This document shows, piece by piece, positions 33,221-41,218 of a stretch of 64,000 bases of DNA (positions are counted from its first letter, which is position 1; every line of letters starts with the position of its first letter). The notes below the pieces were generated by a model, which had not been told where the DNA came from, made no database searches, and saw nothing but the letters and a program-made list of their open reading frames with translations. This DNA is from Nocardioides sp. URHA0020 (GTDB lineage: Bacteria; Actinomycetota; Actinomycetes; Propionibacteriales; Nocardioidaceae): positions 168,706 to 232,705 of the forward strand of contig NZ_JIAR01000033.1 in assembly GCF_000620705.1 (NCBI RefSeq), written 5' to 3'. Both the position numbers and the translations under genes were made by a program.

Positions 33221-34879
33221 ATGGCCCGCATCCCGCTCTCCCGCCTGCCCGGCGACCGCGTGCTGGTCGTCGACGGCGACGTACGCCGCGAGCTCACGCT
33301 GGGCGAGCTCCCGGCGTACGTCCGCGAGCGCGAGGTCGACGCACCGCGCTGGGTCTGGGACGACACGGCACGGTGGCACCCGCAGCTGCTGGCGGCCGGC
33401 GTGCGCGTCGCGCGCTGCCACGACCTGCGGCTCGGCCACCACCTGCTGCGCCGGGCGCCCGCGGTCGACGCGTCGCTGCTCGAGGGCGAGCAGTCCGGGC
33501 ACTGGGACCGGCTGGGGCCGAGCGCACCCTCGGACCCGGGCCTCTTCGCCGTCGACGACACCGCGGAGCACCTGCGCGCCGACCTCGAGGACGCCCGCCA
33601 GCTCGCCGCGGTGGCGGCGTCGAGCGAGGCGACCCGGCTCGCGCTGCTGCTCGCGGCGGAGTCGTCGGGGGCGCTGGTCGCCGCCGAGATGACGTACGCC
33701 GGCATGCCGTGGCGGGTCGAGGTCCACGAGCGGCTGCTGCGCGAGCTGCTCGGCCCGCGCCCCCCGCGCGGGGCCCGACCGCAGGCGCTCGAGGCCCTGA
33801 TCGGCGAGGTGCGCAACGCCCTGGACGCCCCGGGCCTCAACCCCGACTCCCGTCCGGAGCTGCTGGCGGCGCTGCGCCGGGCCGGGCTCGAGGTCACGGA
33901 CACCCGGGCCCACTCGCTGCGCGCGCTCGACCACCCCGGGATCGCTCCCCTGCTGCGCTACAAGCAGCTCGCCCACCTCTTCCAGACCAATGGCTGGGCC
34001 TGGAGCGACCAGTGGGTGCGCGGCGGTCGGTTCCGCCCGTCGTACCAGCCGGCCGGGTCGACCACCGGTCGATGGTCGTCCAACGGCGGCGGCGCGCTGT
34101 CCTTCCCGGCCCAGGTCCGACCGGCCGCCATGGCCGACGACGGCTGGCTGCTGGTGGTCTCCGACGTCGCCCAGCTCGAGCCGCGCGTGCTGGCCGGCAT
34201 GAGCCGCGACCGGGCGCTGGCCCAGGCGGCACGCGGTGCCGACCTCTACCAGGCGATGGTCGACGACGGAGCGGTCGCCAGCCGCACGGACGCCAAGCTG
34301 GGCCTGCTCGGCGCGATGTACGGCGCCACCACCGGCGAGAGCGGCCGGCTGCTCGCCGGGCTGACCCGCCGCTACCCCGCGGCTTTCGGGCTCGTCGAGG
34401 ACGCCGCCCGGGCGGGCGAGCGCGGGCAGGTCGTGCGCACCCTGCTGGGCCGGGGCTCGCCCGGTCTCGGCGAGGCGTGGGACCGCGACCCCGACGACCC
34501 GCCGCCCGATGCCGACAGCCAGGCCCGCCACCGTCGCGCGTACGGCCGCTTCACCCGCAACTTCGTCGTCCAGGGCACGGCCGCCGAGTGGGCGCTGTGC
34601 TGGATCGCCGACCTGCGCAACCGCCTCTGGCGCCTGGGCGGCACCGGCCCGCTCGAGTCCCGCCCGCACCTGGTCTTCTTCCTCCACGACGAGGTCGTCG
34701 TGCACACGCCGGCCGCGCTCGCCGACGCCGTCGCCGAGCAGACGGCTGCGGCGGCGGCCACCGCGGCCGACCTGCTCTTCCGCGACCTCGCGATCGACTT
34801 CCCGCTGAGCACCTCGATCGTGCGGTCGTACGCCGAGGCGGGCAAGCCGGGCGCGGCCGTGGAGTCAGCCGGCGAGTGA
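33221..34879 (+). CDS. Family A DNA polymerase-like protein (bifunctional exonuclease/polymerase type)
   Basis: 552 residues, much shorter than PolA. The N-terminal half (about 1-200) corresponds to the degenerate exonuclease-like part of the actinobacterial second family A polymerase. The C-terminal half is the polymerase. Motif A reads SDVAQLEPRVLA (Val replaces the usual Tyr after Asp; the Glu sugar gate is kept), motif B is RTDAKLGLLGAMYG and motif C is HDEVVVH. The catalytic Asp residues and the motif B Lys are therefore present. There is no N-terminal 5' nuclease. Such proteins accompany PolA in many actinobacteria and are thought to act in repair; that is inferred. Its end overlaps the convergent TetR gene by 15 bases. 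Confidence 0.88.
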   Translation: MARIPLSRLPGDRVLVVDGDVRRELTLGELPAYVREREVDAPRWVWDDTARWHPQLLAAGVRVARCHDLRLGHHLLRRAPAVDASLLEGEQSGHWDRLGPSAPSDPGLFAVDDTAEHLRADLEDARQLAAVAASSEATRLALLLAAESSGALVAAEMTYAGMPWRVEVHERLLRELLGPRPPRGARPQALEALIGEVRNALDAPGLNPDSRPELLAALRRAGLEVTDTRAHSLRALDHPGIAPLLRYKQLAHLFQTNGWAWSDQWVRGGRFRPSYQPAGSTTGRWSSNGGGALSFPAQVRPAAMADDGWLLVVSDVAQLEPRVLAGMSRDRALAQAARGADLYQAMVDDGAVASRTDAKLGLLGAMYGATTGESGRLLAGLTRRYPAAFGLVEDAARAGERGQVVRTLLGRGSPGLGEAWDRDPDDPPPDADSQARHRRAYGRFTRNFVVQGTAAEWALCWIADLRNRLWRLGGTGPLESRPHLVFFLHDEVVVHTPAALADAVAEQTAAAAATAADLLFRDLAIDFPLSTSIVRSYAEAGKPGAAVESAGE

Positions 34880-35413
34880 CTGGGCGGCGACGGCCAGGTC
34901 GTCGACGCCGACCGCGAGCCACTCGGGCCGGTCGGTGGCCAGGTCGAGGTGGAAGCCGTACAGGGCGGAGTCGACCAGGGTGACGATCCGGCGCACCCGC
35001 CGCGGCGGTGCGCCGCACCGCACCAGGTAGGCGCGCAGGCTGACGGCCCACTTCTCGTTGCTCGCCCGGGCGTCCGAGAGGTAGGGCTCCTCCCCGATCA
35101 GCCCGGTCGCCGCCGCCTGGCAGTAGACGTCGAGGCAGCTGTTCAGAGGCTCGGTCTGGTACGCCGCCCACAGCGCGTTGACGCCGGCCCGCACCGACCG
35201 CGCGGCCGGCAGCGCGTCGACGGCGACGACGCTGCGGGCGCCGGCCTGCGCGACCACGGCGGAGACCAGGCCGTCCCGGCTGCCGAAGTGGTAGATCAGC
35301 ATCCGGTCGCTGGTGCCGATCGCCGCCGCCACGGGACGCAGGGTGAGACCGATCAGGCCGTGCTCGAGGACGTGGTCGGTGACCTGGTCCAGCAGCTCCT
35401 TCCGGCGATCCAC
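34865..35413 (-). CDS. TetR-family transcriptional regulator
   Basis: 182 residues from a leaderless GTG. The N-terminal helix-turn-helix (about 1-50) reads RRKELLDQVTDHVLEHGLIGLTLRPVAAAIGTSDRMLIYHFGSRDGLVSAVV, split here over the usual three helices. The remaining all-helical part would bind an inducer. The divergent SMR transporter and the two identical 14-base palindromes in between indicate that it represses both its own gene and the transporter. TACGCT at 35425-35420 on the minus strand is six bases before the GTG. The inducer is probably a cationic compound exported by the pump. Confidence 0.92.
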   Translation of the reverse strand: MDRRKELLDQVTDHVLEHGLIGLTLRPVAAAIGTSDRMLIYHFGSRDGLVSAVVAQAGARSVVAVDALPAARSVRAGVNALWAAYQTEPLNSCLDVYCQAAATGLIGEEPYLSDARASNEKWAVSLRAYLVRCGAPPRRVRRIVTLVDSALYGFHLDLATDRPEWLAVGVDDLAVAAQSLAG

Positions 35414-35422
35414 GGGGCCAGC

Positions 35423-35464
35423 GTAGCGAGTGCTACATTGGGGACCAAACGTAGCGACCGCTAC
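35423..35464. promoter_or_regulatory. Twin operators between TetR and SMR genes
   Basis: Two palindromes of the form GTAGC-N4-GCTAC lie at 35423-35436 and 35451-35464, 28 bases centre to centre. The first contains the -10 box of the TetR gene (TACGCT on the minus strand). A TACATT at 35434-35439 may be the -10 box for the SMR gene, whose ribosome binding site GGAAGGAA follows at 35469. Identical sites on one DNA face suit a TetR dimer pair covering both promoters. Confidence 0.75.
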
Positions 35465-35483
35465 ATCTGGAAGGAACAGAACC

Positions 35484-35807
35484 GTGCTCACCGCAGTGCT
35501 CCTCGGCCTCGCCATCGTCGTGGAGGTCGTCGCCACCGCCCTCCTGCCGCGGACCGAGGGCTTCACGTCCCCGGGATGGACGGTGCTGGTGGTCAGCGGG
35601 TACGCCGGGTCGATCTGGCTGCTCACCGTCATCGTGCGGACGCTGCCGGTGTCGGTCACCTACGCGATCTGGGCCGGCGCCGGCACCGCGCTGGTCGCCG
35701 TCGTCGGGCTGGTCTTCCTGGGCGAGTCCTTCACGTGGCTCAAGGCGGCGTCGCTCGCCCTGATCGTCGTCGGCGTCGTCGGCCTCAACCTCACCGGCGC
35801 GCACTGA
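35484..35807 (+). CDS. Small multidrug resistance (SMR) transporter
   Basis: 107 residues and four membrane helices, the standard SMR size. The membrane-embedded Glu that binds cations and protons is in helix 1 (IVVEVVATALLP). Other family features are WTVLVVSGYAGSIWLL, VSVTYAIWAGAGTALVAVVG and FLGESFTWLKAASLALIVVGVVGLNL. It exports quaternary ammonium or guanidinium-type compounds by proton exchange; members of this size usually work as dimers. GTG at 35484 with GGAAGGAA upstream is the start. Regulation by the divergent TetR protein is very likely. Confidence 0.93.
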   Translation: MLTAVLLGLAIVVEVVATALLPRTEGFTSPGWTVLVVSGYAGSIWLLTVIVRTLPVSVTYAIWAGAGTALVAVVGLVFLGESFTWLKAASLALIVVGVVGLNLTGAH

Positions 35808-35810
35808 CCT

Positions 35811-37442
35811 CTAGCCGATGACGTCCGGCTCCAGCTCGCCGATCCGTACGGCGAGGCGCTCGGTGTCGGCGTCGGTCCAGCCGGCCGGCGGCAGGATCTC
35901 CGCCCAGGCCCGGACCGGCTCCTGGCCGAACTGGTGGCCCTGCCCGGCCGGCACGCCGTTGGCGACCATCTGATCGGCCGCGAGCTGCAGCATCGTGACC
36001 ACCGGGACCCAGCGGACGCGTGGCGACACATCGCGCCCGCGCGGCTCCGAGAGCCAGTCGGGCCGCTGCAGCGCCAGCCCGAGGTCCCACCAGGTGATCG
36101 GGTCGTTGGCGTGCTGGAGGTAGCCGATCCGCGTGCCGCTCCACTCCCCTGGCGCGTCCCAGTCGGACGGCTGGTCGGCAAAGCGGACGATGTCGCCGCC
36201 GGCGTACGTCGGGAGCACCTCGGGGGTGCCCGCGTCGCGCTCCGCGGTGAACCTGCTCCACAGCCGGTTGTTGGCGGTCGGCCCCACGAAGAGGGCACCG
36301 TCGGTGCGGGTGGCCAGGTCCTGGGCGCCGCTGAAGGCCGCCTCCCCGCCGAAGGAGCCGAGGCTCTCCCCGCTGACGACCAGCAGCGGTCGCCGGTCTG
36401 CGGGCAGCGCGACCCAGTGCGCGTAGACGGCGTCGAAGAGGATCCGACCGGCGTCCTGCGCCCGCTCCCCGTCGGCGAGGAACGACATCCAGCTGGGCAG
36501 GTAGGAGTACTGCATGCTGACGGTGGCGGTGTCGCCGGCCCACATGTACTCCAGCGCCCGCGCCTGATTCTCGTTGACCCAGCCCCGACCGGTGCCGGTG
36601 ACGACGTTGAGGACCGCGCGGTCGAAGCCGCCGGTGCGCTCGAGCTCGCCGACGGCCCGTCGCGCCTCGGCCGTCAGGTCGACGTCGCCGGAGGCTCCGA
36701 CGTACGCGCGGACCGGCTGCTGCGCATCGCCTCCGGTGAAGTCCCCGATCTCGTCGGAGGTCGGGGCGCTGGCGATGAAGACACGGCCCTGCCGGCCCAG
36801 GTCGTCCCAGCTCTCGCCGGACCGGGGGCCGGCCGAGACGTAGGGGCTGGTGGGTGCCGGGGTGTCGGTGCGGAACTCGTCGTCGATCGCCTGGAAGGTC
36901 GCGTCCAGGGCGCCGACGACCCGGCCGCCGAGGACGCCGGTCACCAGGCCCCAGGCGACCCACGCGACGACGAGGGCGCCGATCACCAGCGCGACCCGGT
37001 CGGGCAGCACGCGGCCGACCTGGCGCCCGACCCCACGGCCCACAGACCTCAGGAGGCGACTGATGCCCAGCAGCGCCACGAAGAGCACCGCGGTCACCGC
37101 GAGCTGCAGGAGGTCGGCTGCGAGCGAGTCCCGGTCGACCCCCACGAGGTCACGGACCTGGTCGTCCCAGCGGTGGCCGAGCACGAGGGCGACCACGGTG
37201 CCGACTCCGGCGACGGCCGCGACGACCTGCCAGGTGCGCTGCCGCCGCGGCCCGTCCAGTCGTACGCCGCTGGCCCGCAGCATCCAGCCGAGCAGTGCGC
37301 CCACGCCGTACCCCAGCAGCGCGCAGACCGCCGACACCACGCCCTGGAAGACAGGGCCGAGCGGCAGCAGCGACGGTGTCAGCGAGAGCCAGAAGAGGAG
37401 CACGGCGCCCACCGTCGCGGCGATCGGCGCGCGCCAGGTCAC
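35811..37442 (-). CDS. Membrane-anchored alpha/beta hydrolase (Abhydrolase_9 family)
   Basis: 543 residues. About six membrane helices fill residues 1-175 (LLFWLSLTPSLLPLGPVFQG, ALLGYGVGALLGW, VALVIGALVVAWVAWGLV). The C-terminal part is the Abhydrolase_9 domain, starting near GRQGRVFIASAPTSDEI, with the nucleophile elbow GESLGS and late acid/His candidates (ANDPITWWDLG; GQGHQFG). The family is found in mycobacteria and relatives, and its substrates are unknown. The GTG start overlaps the glutaminase stop by four bases, so the two genes are coupled. Confidence 0.87.
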   Translation of the reverse strand: MTWRAPIAATVGAVLLFWLSLTPSLLPLGPVFQGVVSAVCALLGYGVGALLGWMLRASGVRLDGPRRQRTWQVVAAVAGVGTVVALVLGHRWDDQVRDLVGVDRDSLAADLLQLAVTAVLFVALLGISRLLRSVGRGVGRQVGRVLPDRVALVIGALVVAWVAWGLVTGVLGGRVVGALDATFQAIDDEFRTDTPAPTSPYVSAGPRSGESWDDLGRQGRVFIASAPTSDEIGDFTGGDAQQPVRAYVGASGDVDLTAEARRAVGELERTGGFDRAVLNVVTGTGRGWVNENQARALEYMWAGDTATVSMQYSYLPSWMSFLADGERAQDAGRILFDAVYAHWVALPADRRPLLVVSGESLGSFGGEAAFSGAQDLATRTDGALFVGPTANNRLWSRFTAERDAGTPEVLPTYAGGDIVRFADQPSDWDAPGEWSGTRIGYLQHANDPITWWDLGLALQRPDWLSEPRGRDVSPRVRWVPVVTMLQLAADQMVANGVPAGQGHQFGQEPVRAWAEILPPAGWTDADTERLAVRIGELEPDVIG

Positions 37443-38398
37443 GGGTGCACCGCCTGCGAGGCGAGCACGTCGAGCCCGAGCCGGCGGGCCAGGAAGGCAG
37501 CGGCCGCGGATCCCCGGACGCTGTTGCCGTGGGCGTCGAGGAGGGGCGAGTACGTCGCCAGCGCGCCCTTGCCGGGCGAGACCGTCAGCAGCCCCCCGGC
37601 GATGCCGCTCTTGCCCGGCATGCCGACGTCGAGGAGCCAGTCGCCCGATGTCTCGTACATCCCGGCGATCGTCATCACCGCGAGCGTCGCGTGCGCCGTC
37701 TCCGGGTCGACCACCCGCTCGCCGGTCACCGGGTTGGTGCCGCCGTCGGCGAGCGTCGCGCCCATCACCGCCAGGTCCTCGGCCGTCAAGGCGAGGCAGC
37801 TCTGCCGGGTGTAGACCTCGACCGCCTCGGCCGGGTCGGCCTCGATCGCACCGGCGGCCGCGAGCATGTTCGCGAGCCCACGGTTGCGGTGGTTGGTCGC
37901 CAGCGCGGAGTCCAGCGTCGGCTCGTCGAGCTCCAGCGGCCGACCTGCGAACGCCGAGAGGCCTTGCTGCACCTGGGCCCAGCCCTCCAGCAGACTGGTG
38001 GTGGCGATGGCCCCGGAGTTGACCATCGGGTTGGTCCGGCCGTCCGGGCTGCGCTCGACCGCCGACGCCGAGTTGAAGGCGAGTCCGGTGGCGTTGACGC
38101 CGATGCGTCGCCGTACCTCCTCGACGCCGTGGACCTCGCACGCCAGCGCGAAGACGAACGGCTTCGCGACGCTCATGATCGTGAACGCGCGGTCGGCCGC
38201 ACCGCTCGACACGCGCTCGCCGGAGACCCCGACGACGCACAGCCCGAACGCCGTCGGGTCGGCGTCCGCCAGCGCCGGGTAGACCGTCGAGAGCTCGCCC
38301 GTCCGGTCGCCGACGTACGACGCGTGCGCCTCGTCGAGCGCCTCCTGCACCACCACGCGACGAGGCAGGTCCCCGGAGGAGACCAGTCGATCGGTCAC
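37439..38398 (-). CDS. glsA: Glutaminase
   Basis: 319 residues of the serine-dependent (beta-lactamase-like) glutaminase family: glutamine to glutamate and ammonia. The catalytic Ser-x-x-Lys is in TIMSVAKPFVFAL. Supporting motifs are NSGAIATTSLL, CLALTAEDLAVMGATLADGGTNP, and GMPGKSGIAGGLL near the C-terminus. The GTG start and a four-base overlap with the membrane hydrolase gene show co-transcription; the reason for that pairing is unclear. Five bases separate it from the flavin dehydrogenase gene upstream. Confidence 0.94.
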   Translation of the reverse strand: MTDRLVSSGDLPRRVVVQEALDEAHASYVGDRTGELSTVYPALADADPTAFGLCVVGVSGERVSSGAADRAFTIMSVAKPFVFALACEVHGVEEVRRRIGVNATGLAFNSASAVERSPDGRTNPMVNSGAIATTSLLEGWAQVQQGLSAFAGRPLELDEPTLDSALATNHRNRGLANMLAAAGAIEADPAEAVEVYTRQSCLALTAEDLAVMGATLADGGTNPVTGERVVDPETAHATLAVMTIAGMYETSGDWLLDVGMPGKSGIAGGLLTVSPGKGALATYSPLLDAHGNSVRGSAAAAFLARRLGLDVLASQAVHP

Positions 38399-38403
38399 CG
38401 CGG

Positions 38404-40065
38404 CTAGACCGCTCGGGCAGCCGCCCGGCCCGCCGTACGGCCGGAGAAGAGGCAGCCACCGAGGAAGGTCCCCTCGAGCGCGTTGTAGCCCATCATCCCG
38501 CCACCGCCGAAGCCGTTGACCTCGCCCGCGGCGTACAACCCGGGCAGCGGCGTCCCGTCGGAGGTCAGGCAGCGACCGTCGAGGTCGGTCTCCAGACCGC
38601 CGAGGGTCTTGCGGGTCAGGATGTTGAGGCGCACGGCGATGAGCGGACCGGCCTTGGGGTCCAGGATCTTGTGCGGCGAGGCGACCCGGATGAGCTTGTC
38701 ACCGCGGTAGGTGCGGGCGCCGCGGATCGCGGTGACCTGCGCGTCCTTGGTGAAGGTGTTGTCGATCTCGCGGTCGCGCGACTCGATCAGCTCGCGCAGC
38801 TCGGCCTCGACGATCAGTGCCCGGTCGCCGACCTGGTTCATGCCGCGGACCAGGTCCGTGAGGTTGTCGGCCACGACGAAGTCGTCGCCGTGCTCCTTGA
38901 AGGCCTCGATCGGACCCGGCGCGCCCTTCTTCACCCGCGACAGCAGCAGCTTGATGTCCTTGCCGGTGAGGTCGGGGTTCTGCTCGGAGCCCGACAGCGC
39001 GAACTCCTTCTCGATGATCTTCTGCGTCAGCACGAACCACGAGTAGTCGTAGCCCGTCGTCCGCAGGTGGGTGAGCGTGCCGAGGGTGTCGAACCCCGGG
39101 AAGTACGGCGCGGGGAGCCGCTTGCCGGTCGCGTCGATCCACAGCGACGACGGGCCGGGCAGGATCCGGATGCCGTGGTTGTCCCAGATCGGGTCCCAGT
39201 TGCGGATGCCCTCGACGTAGTGCCACATCCGGTCGGGATTGATCACGCGCGCGCCGGCCGCCTCGGTGATGGCGAGCATGCGGCCGTCGACGTGGGCGGG
39301 CACGCCCGCGACCATCGTCTTCGGTGGGGTGCCGAGCCGCTTGGGCCAGGTCTTGCGCACCAGGTCGTGATTGCCGCCGATGCCGCCGCTGGTGACGATC
39401 ACGGCCTGGGCGCGCAGCTCGAACTGCCCGACGCCGACCCGGCTGCTGGCCTTGCCGCGCTCGATCGCGCTGGGCTCGAGCAGGGTGCCGCGTACGCCGA
39501 CCACCGAGCCGTCCTCGATCAGCAGGTCGTCCACCTGGTGCCGGAAGCCGAAGCGCAGCCGCCCGGTCGCGGCGTGCTCGCGCACCCGCCGCTCGAAGGG
39601 GTCCACCACACCGGGGCCGGTGCCCCAGGTGATGTGGAAGCGCGGGACCGAGTTGCCGTGACCGTCGGCGCGACCGTCGCCGCGCTCGGCCCAGCCCACG
39701 ATCGGGAAGGTCCGGTGCCCCATCTGGCGCAGCCAGGCGCGCTTCTCGCCGGCCGCGAAGTCGACGTACGCCTCGGCCCACCGGCGGGGCCAGCGGTCCT
39801 CCTCGCGGTCGAACTGCGCGCTGCCGAGCCAGTCCTGCATCGCGAGGTCGCGCGAGTCCTTGATGCCCATCCGGCGCTGCTCGGGGCTGTCCACGAAGAA
39901 CAGCCCGCCGAGGCTCCAGAAGGCCTGTCCACCGAGCGACTGCTCGGGCTCCTGGTCCAGCAGCAGGACCCGCTTGCCGGCGTCCGCCACCTCGGCCGCG
40001 GCGGCCAGGCCGGCCAGGCCGCCGCCCACCACGATGACATCACTGGTCTCCGCACTCGTGCTCAC
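38404..40065 (-). CDS. FAD-binding dehydrogenase (KstD/fumarate-reductase-like)
   Basis: 553 residues. The Rossmann FAD motif VIVVGGGLAGLAAAAEVADAG begins at residue 10 and LDQEPEQSLGGQAFWS follows. The second FAD segment is LPGLYAAGEVNGFGGGGMMGYNALEGTFLGGCLFSG near the C-terminus. The overall layout matches actinobacterial flavoproteins annotated as FAD-binding dehydrogenases related to 3-ketosteroid dehydrogenase and fumarate reductase. The substrate cannot be assigned. It starts at a GTG next to the large repeat array and reads away from it, followed closely by glutaminase. Confidence 0.88.
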   Translation of the reverse strand: MSTSAETSDVIVVGGGLAGLAAAAEVADAGKRVLLLDQEPEQSLGGQAFWSLGGLFFVDSPEQRRMGIKDSRDLAMQDWLGSAQFDREEDRWPRRWAEAYVDFAAGEKRAWLRQMGHRTFPIVGWAERGDGRADGHGNSVPRFHITWGTGPGVVDPFERRVREHAATGRLRFGFRHQVDDLLIEDGSVVGVRGTLLEPSAIERGKASSRVGVGQFELRAQAVIVTSGGIGGNHDLVRKTWPKRLGTPPKTMVAGVPAHVDGRMLAITEAAGARVINPDRMWHYVEGIRNWDPIWDNHGIRILPGPSSLWIDATGKRLPAPYFPGFDTLGTLTHLRTTGYDYSWFVLTQKIIEKEFALSGSEQNPDLTGKDIKLLLSRVKKGAPGPIEAFKEHGDDFVVADNLTDLVRGMNQVGDRALIVEAELRELIESRDREIDNTFTKDAQVTAIRGARTYRGDKLIRVASPHKILDPKAGPLIAVRLNILTRKTLGGLETDLDGRCLTSDGTPLPGLYAAGEVNGFGGGGMMGYNALEGTFLGGCLFSGRTAGRAAARAV

Positions 40066-40166
40066 GAGCGCGATCCTTCCATGCCCCGGCGCCCGTCTGT
40101 GATGCAGGTTACCCAGCGGTCACTTCCTCCGGTCAGCGGAAAGCCCGCGAGCGTCACCGAGACCCC

Positions 40167-41100
40167 GGTGGTCGAGCAGCGAGCGTCGTCGAGACCCCCA
40201 CACCCTCGCAAGCCTCCGGTGGTCGAGCAGCGAGCGCAGCGAGCGTCGTCGAGACCCCCGCACCCAAGGTCGCGCCTCGGCTGCGGGGGTTTCGAGACGG
40301 GCCTAGCGGCCCTCCTCAACCACCGGTGGGCCGCCGCCCCGGTGGTCGAGCAGCGAGCGCCAGCGAGCGTCGTCGAGACCCCCGCACCCAAGGTCGCGCC
40401 TCGGCTGCGGGGGTTTCGAGACGGGCCTGGCGGCCCTCCTCAACCACCGGAGCTTCCGGTGGTTGAGGTGCGAAGGCCGCCAGGCCTGAGCCTCGAAACC
40501 ACCCCACACCCGACCTCCCGCGTCGGCTGTAGGGGTTTCGAGACGGGCCTAGCGGCCCTCCTCAACCACCGGGGGTTCCGGTGGTCGAGCAGCGAGCGCC
40601 AGCGAGCGTCGTCGAGACCCCCGCATCCGACGTACTGCCTGGGCTGCGGGGGTGTCGAGACGGGCCTGGCGGCCCTCCTCAACCACCGGGGGTTCCGGTG
40701 GTTGAGGTGCGAACGCCGCCAGGCCTGAGCCTCGAAACCACCCCGCACCCGACCTCCCGCGCCGGCTGCAGGGGTTTCGAGACGGGCCTAGCGGCCCTCC
40801 TCAACCAACGGAGGTCCCGGTGGTCGAGCAGCGAGCGCCAGCGAGCGTCGTCGAGACCCCCGCATCCGACCTCCCACGTGGGCTGCGGGGGTTTCGAGAC
40901 GGGCCTGGCGGCCCTCCTCAACCACCGGTGGCCTCCGGTGGTCGAGCAGCGAGCGCCAGCGAGCGTCGTCGAGACCCCCGCATCCCGACGTCGTGCCTCG
41001 GCCTGCGGGGGTTTCGAGACGGGCCTAGCGGCCCTCCTCAACCACCGAAGGGCCGCGACGTCCTCAACCACCGGTGGGCCGCGTTCTTCTCAACCACCGG
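40167..41100. repeat. Array of about seven 120-base palindromic repeats
   Basis: This fills the 1.15 kb gap between the flavin dehydrogenase and a histidine kinase. Units begin with GGTGGTCGAGCAGCGAGCG (or the variant GGTGGTTGAGGTGCG) at 40218, 40341, 40458, 40580, 40697, 40819 and 40937, spaced 117-123 bases. There is a partial unit at 40167 and decayed right ends to about 41100. Each unit runs GTCGTCGAGACCCCCGCA, a variable GC-rich linker of about 22 bases, then GGGGGTTTCGAGACGGGCC and CTCCTCAACCACCGG. The two halves are imperfect inverted copies, so each unit can fold into a long stem. No plausible gene is present; frames crossing the array are repetitive artefacts. Confidence 0.9.
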
Positions 41101-41218
41101 AGCGCCCGGCGACACCCTCGGCGCCACAAGAGCGCAGGTTCGCCTCCGTGCGGCCGATGGGTCGGGGTGACGCACGTGGTGCACGGCGTCGTGGGACCGC
41201 GCGGAAGGGGGAGCGCCA

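Noticed and set aside
40062..41071. Several long reading frames across the repeat array
   Set aside because: They translate to repeated LRRAARPVSKPPQP- or VVEQRAPASVVETP-like strings that mirror the DNA repeat; no independent coding signal.
40167..41100. CRISPR-like array (regular repeats with variable linkers)
   Set aside because: Units are about 120 bases, internally palindromic, with linkers that are short, GC-rich and partly repeated; no cas genes are present.
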